Positions 35,953-48,499 of a stretch of 64,000 bases of DNA are shown here, in pieces; position 1 is the first letter of the stretch; each line of letters starts with the position of its first letter. A program made the position numbers and the translations under genes. The notes beneath the pieces are model-generated. The model was not told the origin of the DNA, made no database searches, and saw nothing but the letters and a program-made list of their open reading frames with translations. Location of the stretch: positions 11,904,001 to 11,968,000 of the forward strand of contig JAILWY010000021.1 in the NCBI GenBank assembly GCA_022113835.1, written 5' to 3'. The stretch is from Atopsyche davidsoni (taxonomy: Eukaryota; Arthropoda; Insecta; Trichoptera; Hydrobiosidae).

Positions 35953-38840
35953 CTTATTTTTACTGATAATCAACATCGTAGTAAACGACAAGAAGAAAGA
36001 CATAGTAAGTTTAAAATACTATCCATTAAGACATACTCAAATTAGGATCTTGACCCTAAAAAATCATTCTTTAAAAATACACATATTTTTTAAAGTCATT
36101 ATCATGTGCTATTGGCTATTATTTACAATTATAAGTTAACTTTCTTAACTCTATCGATAAGAATCACCGACGCGAATTTCCTTTTTAAAATATAATTACT
36201 TGTTAGTAAGATTTTATAAATAACCGAATGCACTGGTGTTGCTTACGTCTAAATATCGTTTGATTTCGACACGATATTGCCATCTAATTATTGTATTTAC
36301 TTAAACTCGGTCTGCACCTCGATCCGCATTTCATGTCATACAGTTTATACAATACATGTAACATCACGCAATACTGGCAACTTGTATTGTTTTTTACTTT
36401 ATATTTTATTCCGTCAATCAAACGTGATCGTGCAATTTCATGAACTGAATTCCACAAACATATGCAATACATGACGTAATATATACAATAATATGTTTAA
36501 AGGTTGTAAGTAAAATTGTTTTTTTTTTATGTTTCGGCTCAAAAAATGAATATATATCCAAGCAAATAAAAAATATAAAATCTTACCTAAAATCACATTA
36601 GAAAATATCATATTTAATAGTGGAATGAGGTAATTCAGGGAAATCACCGCTAGATACATAACAAGAGATAAAACAGAAACAGATAACAGCTGTTTAGGTT
36701 AAAACACATTTGAAACATCAGCTTTTAGTATTATCGTATTTTAAATAAGTACAAGCTCCACAGCAAACTGCATTTTATTTCATAATACAGACACGTGTAT
36801 TTTGTGCAATATCTTCAGATATATTTCAATGAAAGATTTCCCGATATCGAAGTAACAACCGCACGTGCTATCTACAATATAAATACATATACAGAATCTT
36901 CGAAGTAAAAAAAGTAAAAAGGCACGTTATTTATAAGGTCACATATTACTTGTTTACTCGGAAAAAATATAAGCAAATTAATTTAGTAAGCATATAAAAA
37001 ACTAATTATGTAGTTTTAAAAAATAAGCTTGATAATACAATTATATAAGTTTTATTACTAATTGTAAATATATTGGTGACATTAAAAATATGACGTAAGT
37101 TTACTGAAGTGATCCTAGTGGCATATAAAAAATTACCAGTATGTCAACCGTTTTAATTAAATTTTTATGATTACTTAAAAAATATATACATATGGTAGTC
37201 ATAAATGACATAAATGACGTTTAGTCGTTAGTATATATATACAAACGAAAAATATATTATACCATATATGTATGTACATATTACACGTTCCGTAACTTTT
37301 CGAAGATTTTTCTCGTTATTTCAAATGTAAATCGATTACCCTAATACTTACTTACTTACCTAATTAATTAACGGGGGGTTAAAATATATCTTTTATATCT
37401 TATATCTAATTTTATTACTTGTCTTACATTACAGTGTTGAAATCCCTGGAAAATTGTCGCAGCCTGGAAACGAGGGTAGCTGTCGCTACGAGGGAGACCA
37501 CTTGCCCTCAAATCAATCGACAGACAATGTTGCACGGCGGCTTGCACATTATATGTACCCCTATTTACTTAGGGTGCGAATCTAGATTATGTACGAGAGT
37601 TTTCTTGTTTTCATAAATAAAAAAATCTTAGAAACCTCAACCCTTTTTCGCTCCCTTAGTCAATTTTAGTTGTTATTATGCCACGAGTGGAAGACTTAAA
37701 TTTCAACTGGAACTGCAAATTGTTTTTTGAAACAATAAGAAGCCGCATCATTTTGTTTGGTCAACTAAAAACATCGAATAGCTCCCCTTCTTTTTATCTT
37801 AAAAGCAATATCAATTTTTAATTGAGTATTTCGTAAGATCATTAATTATTGTGTAGTGCTCCTGTGCTCGAGCGCATCTCTCCGAGAAAACGTAGTGTCG
37901 GAAACCATTCGGCTTTCAGACTTAGACTGCCTCATCTGTTGATGTTGCCAAAGAGTGTGAGAATTACGATTGCCTCTCTGAGCGTGTGATCTCGGAGTAG
38001 TACGCTCAACCCACAATAAACTACTACTTTTTTCACATGAAATCAAATATCAAATCCTTGGATATGGCTCCAGTACCGCAACCGAAACGTTGGAAACTAA
38101 TGGAGAAATACAGCATAGCAACCAAGAGCGTGTTATTAAAAATAACAACGGTCGCCAAAATCGACGAACACATTTAACTATGCATTCTGGTCATGTAGTT
38201 CTTCAAATGGAGTCCCATAACGCTGGAGTCTCGTCCCTCCTAAGAAAAGCCTGAGGCTCTACATGTCATTGATTTTTCATTGTGTCGACTCAGTGACGTC
38301 ATTCTACTAGCGTGGTCCCCTACCGCCTTTACGGATCTTTCCAATATATTTCTTTGAACCCCATTCAACGGTTAAGCCCTTGTGCGATTTTGCTTTGAAA
38401 CAGATTTACTTTTGATTCAACTCATTCGACAAGTGTTCCATTCAACGGCGACGGTCGAATGACCGATCCACGCGTGGAGAGCTCGAAGTCTGCATAGATA
38501 AAGATAACTAAGTTGGATGGATAGGGGGCATGTTTACAAATATCACGATTATTTATTAAACTTAATATAGACGCTAAATAATCCTTTTGTTCTGCAATTC
38601 TTGAACATAAACCATTCATCTGTCCGTTATCTCCCGGCTGTCCGTGTGCCATCAGATGCGTGAATGGATCAATCAGCCGGTCCGTTCGTGAATGCTCGAT
38701 CGGCTCGTTATCTGCAAGCACACGCTTATCGCGATAATATTTGTTTTTCGTAAACATCGCAATTAATTAAAATGAAAATCTAAAAAAAAAAACAAGTGAA
38801 CGACCTTTATGTTTAAGCATTCCTGAAAATTGCATCGATG
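35953..38840. other. AT-rich intergenic DNA with one SINE-tail fragment
   Basis: At 37308-37340 TTTTTCTCGTTATTTCAAAT then GTAAATCGATT matches the SINE tail. A 111-codon minus ATG frame (38422-38757) is the longest in non-GC-rich DNA but shows no domain, and several such frames are expected by chance. Nothing else was recognised. Confidence 0.4.
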
Positions 38841-39680
38841 AGCGGCCATCCGGAACGACGCGGCTCGTACGAGCGAGTCGTCTAGCAACTGCTTACTGTT
38901 TAAAGCTCCACCATTAGCAAGCGCAGCCTGTGAATCTCAAGACCGATGAAGACGTATTCAATTTTTACATAAATTATAGTTCATTTACAAACTGGAGACG
39001 AGACCTTGTTGCGTCTCACAAATATCTCTTGACACGTTGTGAAATTGATTTATATTTGTAGACAACGCGTTGAAGAGTGAAACATATAAATCCACACCTT
39101 TTCCGTGAGCCGGAATGTAGAAATAACTTTAGTAGGTCTTCATCTTTAATATGTCTGCTTATTGAATTTATTTTTTCTAGATTAGGAACAAGCTATATTT
39201 TGTAACCAAATAAATATGCAATTCAAAAATGCGTATTATGAATAAAATAACCCTTTAAATGTGTTTTTTACTAATACGTAAATTTGAAATTACACTGCTC
39301 CTTCATATGATATTTAACTTTCAGTGATAGCACTCTGGTGTATATATAGAATCAACCTTTTAACTGCGATGACTGCAGAATAAACGAGCAATACTTTTAC
39401 TACGTACCGAGCACACATCACCGAGGTGCCCGCCAGGTATCACGCCTGCATCGGATAGCACTTCTTACGAAACAGAATGGTTTATAAGAATTATATAATA
39501 CACTCTGGTCTCATCTTTATTTGAATAAGAATAGCGTAGAGAGCTGTTCTCTATAAATAACAATGAGTAAACGATCGAAGGATAAAGAAATATAAGTATA
39601 GGAATATTTAAACGTAAACAAAAAAAACTGGTTGAGAAAAGACACGTAATAATTTTAGTTATTGTACGGTGAATGTCAAC
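38841..39680. other. Intergenic DNA, nothing recognised
   Basis: No repeat, exon or motif cluster stands out. Confidence 0.4.
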
Positions 39681-39689
39681 GGATTATCT

Positions 39690-39750
39690 ACATAACACAC
39701 ACACGTACACACACGCACACACATGCACGCAACACACACACACACACCCG
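39690..39750. repeat. (CA)n microsatellite, interrupted
   Basis: ACACACACGTACACACACGC and further CA runs. The His/Thr-rich ORFs over it are artefacts. Confidence 0.9.
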
Positions 39751-39904
39751 GCCTGCTCAAAACTCACACAAAGGTCAAGTGGAGCGGCAAGTTCACCGCA
39801 GCGCAACGCACGCAGCGAACAACATTGCAACACTCACTTTTTCCTTCACTTTCAAATTCGCCTAGAAAATAATTGGATTCGGTGTGTACAGTGTTAGTCG
39901 CGCT

Positions 39905-40025
39905 CGTTGACCTGCCGGCGGGTCAGGGGGTCTGCAGGTGACGATTACCTGATCGCGCACCTGACGATACCGCGCGATACCGCTGCCGGGGCGAGCTTCT
40001 GCCGTGCAGTCGGAGGCGAATGCTT
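39905..40025. promoter_or_regulatory. CAGGTG/CACCTG cluster in a GC-rich patch
   Basis: TGACCTGCCGG, CTGCAGGTGACG, TTACCTGATC and GCACCTGACG lie within 60 bp. CAGGTG is the core bound by Snail/ZEB-type zinc fingers and by E-protein bHLH dimers. Clustering suggests a regulatory element, but no target is visible. Confidence 0.3.
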
Positions 40026-40029
40026 ATTC

Positions 40030-41580
40030 ATGTGTAATTACTGTTTTAATATTTAATGGCAGGCATAGTGTCATCGTGCTTGTAAAATTATAGATTTAAA
40101 ATATGAATGGGGTGAAGAAATATGCAGCGTCTGTCTGCTCGGTGCGACTAGACGAGAGCTGAAAATACATCAGCGCAGCGCTACTGCACTCGTAATCTCA
40201 TTTAACCCTAGAGTCGTTGTGCACACAGCGATGAAGCACTTATTATGCATTGAATGCTTAGTAGTAATTAGTTAGGCGTCGAGTCGACAGAATTGCATTA
40301 TTTAATAATTTATAGTTCAAATAAACAATGATTTTACGATTTGGTTAATAACCGAGCTAGAGAGATACTGGGCTCCCGCGTGGCCGATAACCCCGCGAGT
40401 CCACTCGGCGGCGGGCTCGCTAGCACTAGCGACACTGCATGCAGCCTCTGGCTGTCCAGAGGGGTACCGAGTACTACGAAATAGTACTTGCAATGTTTAC
40501 GCTGTCAACCTACCCAAAAAAGAGCTACGGAAGGGCATTTCGTAGAACCGACAAGAAAGCACCAGCGCAAAAGCAACAACACCATTTATACGTCATTTTC
40601 CAAAGGTGGAAAATTACGTATAAAGTGATTGAACACAGTTCCATCCATTTATAACGTTAAATTTTTTTCACGTCTTTTGAGTAGAATTTATGTAGTTATT
40701 TTGAGAGAACTGTTCATGTTGTCTGCGACTAGATTATCGAAGACACAGCGATAACCTCTCCGCTGCAAGGCAGTTATCGTTTATTCAGTCGGAGAGGTGT
40801 TCCCCTGACAAAATGATAGTCCCTTCCATGTTTTCGTGCTCAGATTTCTGGGATGCCATCGAGCGCTTCTGCAATGGCAACTATCACATTTACCGCCATC
40901 ATAATGATTCTGCCACAGATTGGTATGAAATCTCAAAGAAATTATCATTTCTGTTCAGAGATTTCGTATTATAGGCATATTCTTCGTATTAAACCTTGCC
41001 CTCTTCGAAATAATGATAAAAGATGAGACCAGAGGTCAGAATTTTGACTGTAATGCTAAGTGGCACGAATCCAGACAACAAATGTAGACTGTGGACAAAA
41101 ATTCTGAGCATAGGGACTTGTACCAGTCGGCCAAACATTTTGGACTCGTAGTCCACCGATACTGTCAGTCGATTCTAGCGGAACTGACTCGGGAACGACC
41201 GGCAGAAAGCCTCAAGTATCTAGCTTGCCGGAACCACACGACAAGGAATATTTCTTTCCATAGATATCCCAATTTTGCAGTCGGTCCCTATTTTTATTTT
41301 AAGTTTTGTTTTGCAATCGCTTGATACCAACCGAAGGGAAGAAAAGTAGCAACCTAAGAAGTCTTCTTACCACCTGAGCACTCGGCCACCTACGCACCTG
41401 TGCCGACTAGCCAACTGCCGCGTTCACTCTCGCACCGTACAACGAAATCAATTAGATACGTGTGGAGCACTGCACGAGTGTCGGTCGAGACGTTCTAAAG
41501 CCATTTTTCAGAGTTGAAGATTTCTCAGTCATCTTATTCGAGATTGGACTAAAGACACCCGACGAAAGTTAAAAAGCACG
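40030..41580. other. Intergenic DNA, no gene seen
   Basis: Mixed composition; short ORFs (to 77 codons) lack splice context. Nothing recognised. Confidence 0.4.
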
Positions 41581-41586
41581 CCAGCG

Positions 41587-41664
41587 GGTCGCGATAGCAG
41601 GTCGGGATAGCAGGTCGGGATAGCAGGTCGGGATAGCAGGTCGAGATAGCAGCTCGGGATAGCA
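41587..41664. repeat. 13-bp minisatellite, six units
   Basis: GGTCGGGATAGCA repeated six times without gaps. The first, fifth and sixth units differ by one base each. Confidence 0.92.
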
Positions 41665-41764
41665 GCCCTGGACGTGTTAGTCCGCGGACACCTTGTCGGG
41701 CACCCCACCTGTTGCAGTTTCAATCGCGCCGCTCTACCGGCCGACCTCGAATAAATCACCAAAA

Positions 41765-42180
41765 TAATCAGCTAAATTAATTTATTTTTCGTATCGAAAT
41801 ATTCGATCATTCAAACGCTTTTCCGGAAAAATACCATTCGCATGTTCAATTCTTCAAGCTCTGATTTTTGAAAATTACCTTAATGGAATATTCAGTTACC
41901 AGTTATATATATATAAATATTTCAATTATTTTAAGTCTGATTTGACAATTATAGTAACAGTCGAATATTTCAATTCGAAATCGCAATTCAACAAGTGATT
42001 GCATCGCGATCAATGTTGAATGATAATTCATCCAGTCGCTTCGATAGTTAATTTCGGATAACCGACCGCTGGCCGGCAATAACTGGAGCAGCATTTCTCA
42101 TGTAGTCGGGGCGACACGCGGCGCGGCTCGGCAAGTGCATTGCGAAATTATCGCTTTTCAATCGATACGCGGAGGCCGGA
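41765..42180. other. AT-rich intergenic DNA, nothing recognised
   Basis: Separates two minisatellites; no gene seen. Confidence 0.4.
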
Positions 42181-42193
42181 GGCTGCGAGCCCC

Positions 42194-42594
42194 GGCCCCT
42201 TGCACCCCCGGACCCCTGCACCCTGGACCCCTGCACCCCCGGACCCCTGCACCCTGGACCCCTGCACCCCCGGACCCCTGCACCCTGGACCCCTGCACCC
42301 TGGACCCCTGCACCCTGGACCCCTGCACCCCCGGACCCCTGCACCCTGGACCCCTGCACCCCCGGACCCCTGCACCCTGGACCCCTGCACCCTGGACCCC
42401 TGCACCCTGGACCCCTGCACCCCCGGACCCCTGCACCCTGGACCCCTGCACCCCCGGACCCCTGCACCCTGAACCCCTGCACCCTGGACCCCTGCACCCT
42501 GGACCCCTGCACCCCCGGACCCCTGCACCCTGGACCCCTGCACCCCCGGACCCCTGCACCCTGGACCCCTGCACCCCCGGACCCCTGCACCCCC
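42194..42594. repeat. 15/16-bp minisatellite with 92-bp higher-order unit
   Basis: Twenty-six units of two types: A, GGACCCCTGCACCCT (15 bp), and B, GGACCCCTGCACCCCC (16 bp). Types follow the order BABAAA, and this 92-bp block occurs three times exactly in length and order (42225-42316, 42317-42408, 42409-42500; one G-to-A change at 42472), then degrades to BABABB. Long proline-rich or glycine-rich ORFs on both strands (up to 193 codons) arise because the unit has no stop codons, and they are not genes. Confidence 0.95.
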
Positions 42595-42599
42595 GGGCT

Positions 42600-43382
42600 C
42601 CCTACACCCCTCGAGGGACAGACTCAACGGGCGGAGCTCGAATCAGCGTCCCAAGGGAATTTTCCCGTCGTTTCATGCGCGAAGCGTCCAAATACTTTAG
42701 CAATATGGGTTGTTGAAATGATAATTTTCCGTTTATTATTAATATTGAAAAATTTTAATATCAACTTTCCCGCGTTGCGACTGACACAAATCTCACTTGA
42801 AAAACATCTCTTTTTTGCAAAAAAACTGCGACTGGGACCTCGGGAGGGTCTCTCTCTCATTCTCTGTCGCCGCTCAGCTCGCAATTCCTCTCATCTGTCT
42901 TCCGATGCAATCCCTACTGAACACTCGCTAGCCTGCCAATAATATTTTTTTTATCAAATCTCAACCAAAATATCATTCATACTGTAATAACTACAAAATA
43001 TTTTGGGTATCAAAATTCTGTTATCCGGATGATCATATTTTTTCCGCGAAAAACCTGGCCCCCGAGGCTAGAATCGATATTTCCCTTCATCGTTTCAGCG
43101 TCGCAGTGACGATAAAAAAGATGGGATCGATTAAAAAAATATGTACTGATTTTGGTTAAAAAATAGCAAGCAGCCCGAGAGTGCCAAATAAATGAAAATC
43201 GACCCCGAGTTGTTTGCATCGTTACGCAACTGTGTTATTAATCTCGCCGGTGTCAAAATTTTCACAATCGCCAATCGCAAGGAGGGCGATAATGATTATC
43301 GGTTGAATAATAAAACATTACAGCGAGTCGAAAGGTTCTCCGACCGGATTGGTAAAATTATCGACGGGGTGCAGATATAGAT
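42600..43382. other. Intergenic DNA upstream of the micropeptide candidate
   Basis: Mixed composition. A 62-codon plus frame (43192-43380) ends just before the candidate start at 43383; it has no recognisable domain. Possible leader or promoter of the gene below. Confidence 0.3.
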
Positions 43383-43587
43383 ATGCACGTGAGTGATGAA
43401 TAGTATCGCGGGCGATGCACTAATTCCGGTAGCATACTGAAAGGCCCGATGATTGCAGCCGATCCAAATCCCGCCGCCGGAGAGCAGGAAGTGTGCGGTG
43501 ACGCTGCTGATGCTGCTCGCCGTGGCCGCGGTGACTTGCATGGCGGTGGTTCTGGTGCTGGTGCTGGTCTACGCCTTCCACTTCTGA
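43383..43587 (+). CDS. Candidate two-exon, 44-residue membrane micropeptide
   Basis: Exon 1 (43383-43388) is ATGCAC, directly followed by the strong donor GTGAGT. The intron would be 43389-43458 (70 nt, typical of insects), with a branch-like CTAAT at 43420 and acceptor GATTGCAG. Exon 2 (43459-43587) then reads in phase 0 to a TGA. The 42 codons of exon 2 have G or C in third position about nine times in ten. The product starts MHPIQIPPPESRKC and continues with an uninterrupted hydrophobic stretch of about 26 residues, then ends YAFHF. That layout, a short polar N-terminus with basic residues, one membrane helix and a short tail, fits a single-pass micropeptide. Alternatively exon 2 is the last exon of a longer gene whose earlier exons I have missed. 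I do not recognise the family. The frame is closed by TGA just upstream in genomic DNA, so splicing is required. Confidence 0.45.
43389..43458 (+). other. Candidate intron, 70 nt
   Basis: Begins GTGAGT and ends TTGCAG. The polypyrimidine tract is weak, which is the main doubt. Its size matches the common short-intron class of insects. Confidence 0.4.
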
Positions 43588-44660
43588 CGTGTCGCCCGAC
43601 GCCCGCCGCCCGCCGCCCGCGGACCGTTCAGCGTGAAATGTGTGTGTGAGCTTGTATTGCAATAGGGCTCTCGAATATGTATTCATTTGCAAAGAAAACG
43701 CTAATAACGAAAAAATAAAAGACAACCAAACGCGGCCGCAAATTCAGTAGCCGCCGCTCGGGAAAGGCATTCTCGAGTGAACAGCTGAACACCTCGACAG
43801 CTGGCACTCGGCCACTTCCTCGCGCTCGCGATCCGCCGTTTCCAATCTCTAGAGACATCTGGAAGCCATTTTTGAAACTGCGCTGCGGACAATCATTTTT
43901 GCATATTGTGCACAATCATTGAGATGTCAGCACAAAAACATGATAGAAATATCACAGATAATTTTTTTAAACTATTAATATCGCCTCCTCTCGTAACGAC
44001 AGTTCACAATAAAAACGAAATTCACGTTTACCTAATATTTTTACTAATTAGTTTTGATAATTTTTCATAGATGGCAGTAATTTACTAACAAAGTCAATAA
44101 TATGCAACAGGTAATTATAAAAATTATTAAAATTACCGCAGTTATTTTTAATATTTAATAAATGCAACAAATAAAACGTTGACTTGTTTATTTCGCCTGC
44201 AAGGAGGTTGTCGAGGCGAGGCGGCGAGGCGAGGCGGCGAGGCGAGGCAGCGAGGCGAGGCGAGGCGGGGCGAGGCGGGGCGAGGCGGGGCGAGGCGGGG
44301 CGAGGCGGCGGGTGCGCGGGGCGGCCGCGCGGCGCTGCAGCCGCCTCGCCGCCATGACGCGAGGCTGGCCGCGTCGGTGATTGATAAGAATTGTCAAACG
44401 TGTGATTAAACAAGTTCAGTGACGCTTCAGGTGCCAGCGCTCGGCGTGTCGACCGAAGGTAAGGCGCGCTCCGCTATTCCGTATTCGCTTCGAATCCCGG
44501 CGAGGAAAAACCGACTCTCCCCCTTCAGCGGCCGATGTCAGGCGCCGCTCCCGCCTGCCTCCGGTTTGTATTTTGTGTAAAAAACGCAAAGTTGCAGGCG
44601 GACGCGCGGATACGACAGCGTTGCTTGCATCTATTTAGACCCCCGCGGGAGCATGTGCGT
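43588..44660. promoter_or_regulatory. GC/CpG island with possible untranslated first exon
   Basis: GC-rich at 43590-43620 and 44180-44600. At 44415-44420 TTCAGT matches the arthropod initiator TCAGT, and CGACCGAAG/GTAAGG (44450-44464) is a strong donor. All three frames have stops between them and no ATG, so an exon here would be noncoding (about 44417-44458, plus strand). Confidence 0.35.
44212..44312. repeat. GAGGC-type tandem repeat
   Basis: About 100 bp built from GAGGCGAGGCGGC and GAGGCGGGGC units on the plus strand. Alternating Arg/Gly or Pro/Ala/Ser ORFs across it are artefacts. Confidence 0.92.
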
Positions 44661-46316
44661 CCAATTTTACCATATCTGCAAATTGGAAACCATTTTCAAA
44701 ACGAATAATCTTTTCCGTTCGTGTGGATTATCTTAGGTCAGTAAATTTGCATGAAAATTGTCGAGGTTAGTTGGGAAACACTGACGCCCCGTTTTGTGAT
44801 ATGAGTCAAGACAGGGAAATTAGTAGTTTTCTTTCAAATTATTCTTTTATTTAATAAAATATTGACGTCAAAATATTTCCCAAGAGCTGAATTCTATTTC
44901 ATTTAATCTTAGTAAATAAGTAAGCGAGTACCTCTTTATTGTGAGAGCGCATTTTATTGCCAGTCGTTCTCATTAAACTAAACGCTCAGCGATGGAAGCT
45001 GCCGAAGCAGATAAGTAACTACTAGCGGCATTAATTTTATTTAGGAACCAGTCAATATGTACATAAATACAAATCAATCATCAGTTTGTAAATGGATTTG
45101 TATTTCAGATATACAAAAATACTGTACGAGTTGACATCTATTTGTGTATAGTCGATTTCTGATTTAGAGACTGAGTAAAGCTACCCATTTTTAAAAAAAA
45201 ATACTTTTTAGTTAATTTTATTGTGAATAAAAAAATAAGATCATTTTAAGCCCCAAAGTACCGCTATCTGTCTGTTTGTTGATTTTATTGATGGCATATC
45301 AAAAATGGTAAATTAATAAAGTTTTTTTTAGTTTTATCCGGTTGGTATGGCTACTCTGGTGCCTCTGTGAACCGGTTTCTCGAAGCATTGCTGACCGCAT
45401 GAAACCCGACACCTGATGACAGAATCTGCTATTAGCAGATTAAATAAATAGTCAATATGAGAAGAAGAAAGTTACTTGCAGTCCTTTGTTATTGAACGCT
45501 GTTTTGTACGGTGTTAATATGCACTGAATATTAACCTTACACAACATTGATCTGACCTTTCAATGACCAGATCAACGATATGAACTCAATAAATTTTTAC
45601 TTCTATTATTGGGATCTTTTTTCAATTACAACCTTTTACACAGGGAACAGAAAATATTCATGTTATAAAACTATAATGTGAGTCATTATAGTTTTGTAAA
45701 TATTTCAACATGAGTTCTTGTCTCGAATAACTTTCTAATTTCATCCATGTATAAATAAGCTATACTTAATTACATTAACTTTTTCTTCTATAGTATAGTT
45801 ATTTATATGTAAAGTAGAATTTCTTATACAGTGAAGGTTGCCAAGAATGCTTATACTCAGAATATGTGTTACTAAAAACAGAAAATATTGTATTTTTACA
45901 TGAAGATTTCTTTCATCGTTTTGATTGTTCGGTGTTTAGTGTATTGTGGCCAAGAATGTGTCTGTGGACTTGTGTTTATATTTGAAAACCACTTGTTTGA
46001 TTATGATTTGTTATTTTAAATATGTTATCAAATTAATAATTACTGTTATTTAAAAAATAACATTTTCTGTTTGTAAGGGCATAATATATATACAATATTG
46101 TCATACTGAAAACTATTTAGAATCTGAAATAAAGTAAATCATTTAGATTTGTTTATGATGTTAATAAAAACTAATATTAATGATGACAGTTTGTATTACT
46201 ATATATTACATTTAGAAATATACATTTATTTGCATATTTATTATAAAATTAAGAGCTTCTTAAGTATGCATTTTTACTAGGGTTTAAATTTATGAGACAA
46301 TTAAAACAAATAAATT

Positions 46317-46320
<4 letters not shown>
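44661..46320. other. AT-rich intergenic DNA with one hairpin
   Basis: No gene seen. At 45659-45713 TAAAACTATAATG and CATTATAGTTTTG pair around a TGAGT loop, with an outer CATGTT/AACATG stem after a bulge. The tiny loop and large bulge make a microRNA precursor unlikely. Confidence 0.4.

Positions 46321-46324
<4 letters not shown>

Positions 46325-46380
<56 letters not shown>
46325..46380. repeat. (TA)n microsatellite
   Basis: TA dinucleotide run of about 55 bp, continuing as imperfect GTATAT repeats to about 46400. Confidence 0.95.
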
Positions 46381-46384
<4 letters not shown>

Positions 46385-46400
46385 ATATATATGTATATCT

Positions 46401-48000
46401 ATCTATACATTAAATCATCGTAAAGATTTTAATCGTCTTCTTCTTTTCTCAAGAATGCATAATTTGCCAATATAACAAAAAAAAGTACATATATTTATAA
46501 TCAATGGCGTCGAATTATAAGACTTTTACAATCGTACCCATAAATCATTTTCATCATTACAATTCTGTTAGCGGCAAGAGCGACCGACAGTTATCAGTCT
46601 CGCGAAGCTCTTGAACCTATCCATATTTCTGTTTGAATATCAGTGAGGGTAGGCAATATATCGAAATAGAGTTATTTATATGGTTTGCTTTTGATAATAA
46701 AATTCAACAAAAATTTGGTGTCCATGACTACCATAAATAAAGTATATTATTATTCAACCTTTAAATATGGACCTGACGTGAGTTTAAGTATTGATGATAG
46801 CGCTCTCAGAGTATACATAATTTCTTAAGTATCGAATGAATATACGTTGCCCCGTAGGAAATAATTTTTAGTAAGGCATGCCCGGCTTCTGGAGATGTAT
46901 GGTGCTCCATGCCACTGATGTCCAACCCTCGAGGACGGCCACGAAGAGGGCTGTCGCGGAGAGCGTGCCGCGCTCGCGTTTCACTTATCGTCTCATCTCT
47001 CCCGGATTTGGTTTTCAGTCTTGCTGTCATGCTTTATTCAAAAATTAAATATTTAGCTTTCGGTTTAACGATCTCACAACACACCACCGACGCACACAGC
47101 GCCGATCTTCATGACAAGTTAGTGTACGCGAAGAAAATATTTCAATGTATTTTTCGAGGTTTGATCGTTAGCATTTGTATACTATATATACAAATATGAA
47201 ACACACTTAATCGATAAATTTGCTTCAACTTAAAATGCTTTAAATCTTAAAAGCGAAAAAATTCATATTTAAGAAATATTTGTATCTAAACCCTCACGGT
47301 TATCGTTGCCGGGTGTTTTATCCAATAAGACCACCATGGTCTTGGAACAGATGTACTCGCAAGCATTTTCTCTTGGGCCATTAATTTTTTTTACTTCTGT
47401 TAACTATTCATTCGTATAATTATTCATTCGTCTTTGTATTCTAGCAGTCGGTACACTTATTTACTGATCGTGGACAGGATTCCGAATTTTGAATCCGGCT
47501 GGAGTAAAATACTTTTTTTTGAGTTCGGTCAAAACTATAAATTATCACAAAAATAAGTTTTAAAATAAGAGCCTTTTCCTTAACAAGATATCTGTTATTA
47601 TTATATACATTGAAGCCAGTGCACAAAACGCAACAGCCCAGGTACAGCTGCAATCCCCCAGATACCAAAACAATTTACTTCCTTATATTTTAATCCTGCA
47701 GAGTAGTAAGTCCTCGTGTCTGAGCTTGAATGTCTCCGTTTTAGCAAGAGTTAAAATAATACACAGATGAGTGACGACCCTTAAATTATTTACTCGTAAC
47801 AAAAACTTTTCTGCTACTTAAAACTATTTTACATATCCAACCGATGAATCAACTACAATTTTCCAATTTATCTTTAAATTATACCATGCATAAAAATCAG
47901 TATAATGACTCTTTGTTTTTAAAAATGTATGTTTAAACGAAATAAACACACACACACATTTATATGTTTATATATATATATATATAATATATAAATATTT
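46401..48000. other. Intergenic DNA, no gene seen
   Basis: A GC-richer patch at 46910-47000; the rest is AT-rich. A second TA run lies at 47968-47987. Confidence 0.4.
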
Positions 48001-48019
48001 CGCTGCATGGTTTGGGTGC

Positions 48020-48260
48020 TGCAGGCTCCCGCGGCAGACGTCAGCGCTGCGGTGACCTCACGGGGGCGCCCTCTTGACCCACATGCTCTCCCCCTTCCTC
48101 ATCACCCCCCTAGCCTCCCCCTTCCTCATCACCCCCCTAGCCTCCCCCTTCCTCATCATCCCCTATCCTCCCCCTTCAACCCCTCACCACCCCCTCCCCC
48201 TCCCCCTCCTCGCCGCGCCCCCCGGGATAATCAATTCCGTCTCGCGTCACTTCATCTCCG
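48020..48260. repeat. GC-rich patch with 27-bp pyrimidine minisatellite
   Basis: TCCCCCTTCCTCATCACCCC followed by CCTAGCC repeats about three times between 48086 and 48175, then a C/T-rich run to 48215. The strand asymmetry (pyrimidine on plus) could support triplex formation. The 124-codon Pro-rich ORF over it is compositional. Confidence 0.8.
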
Positions 48261-48499
48261 ACCGCGGACGCTCCCGTGTCTTCCTTCTCGTTTTGCATTG
48301 AGTTTTTTCTCATTGTATGCGGCGTCTCTAATGCCACGGCACCACTCCAATCGAGGAAATTGGGTTTTACTAACTTTGTAACAAACATTATGCCAATTTT
48401 TAAAGCTTACATAATATCATTACAGCTCAGATACGTAATTTGATATAAGTACCGCATATAATGTGGGCATTCGTACTATAGGAATTATTGGTGTAAGTA

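Noticed and set aside
38422..38757. 111-codon minus-strand ATG ORF
   Set aside because: No domain, signal or splice context; several frames of this length are expected by chance in 64 kb of six-frame AT-rich sequence.
39662..39865. His/Thr-rich ORFs
   Set aside because: Translation of the CA microsatellite.
42048..42716. Long ORFs (up to 193 codons) on both strands, Pro- or Gly-rich
   Set aside because: They read the 15/16-bp minisatellite, which lacks stop codons; each 16-bp unit shifts the frame, so no consistent protein repeat exists.
45659..45713. MicroRNA precursor
   Set aside because: The loop is only 5 nt and the stem is broken by a bulge of about 10 nt, so Dicer-type processing is unlikely.
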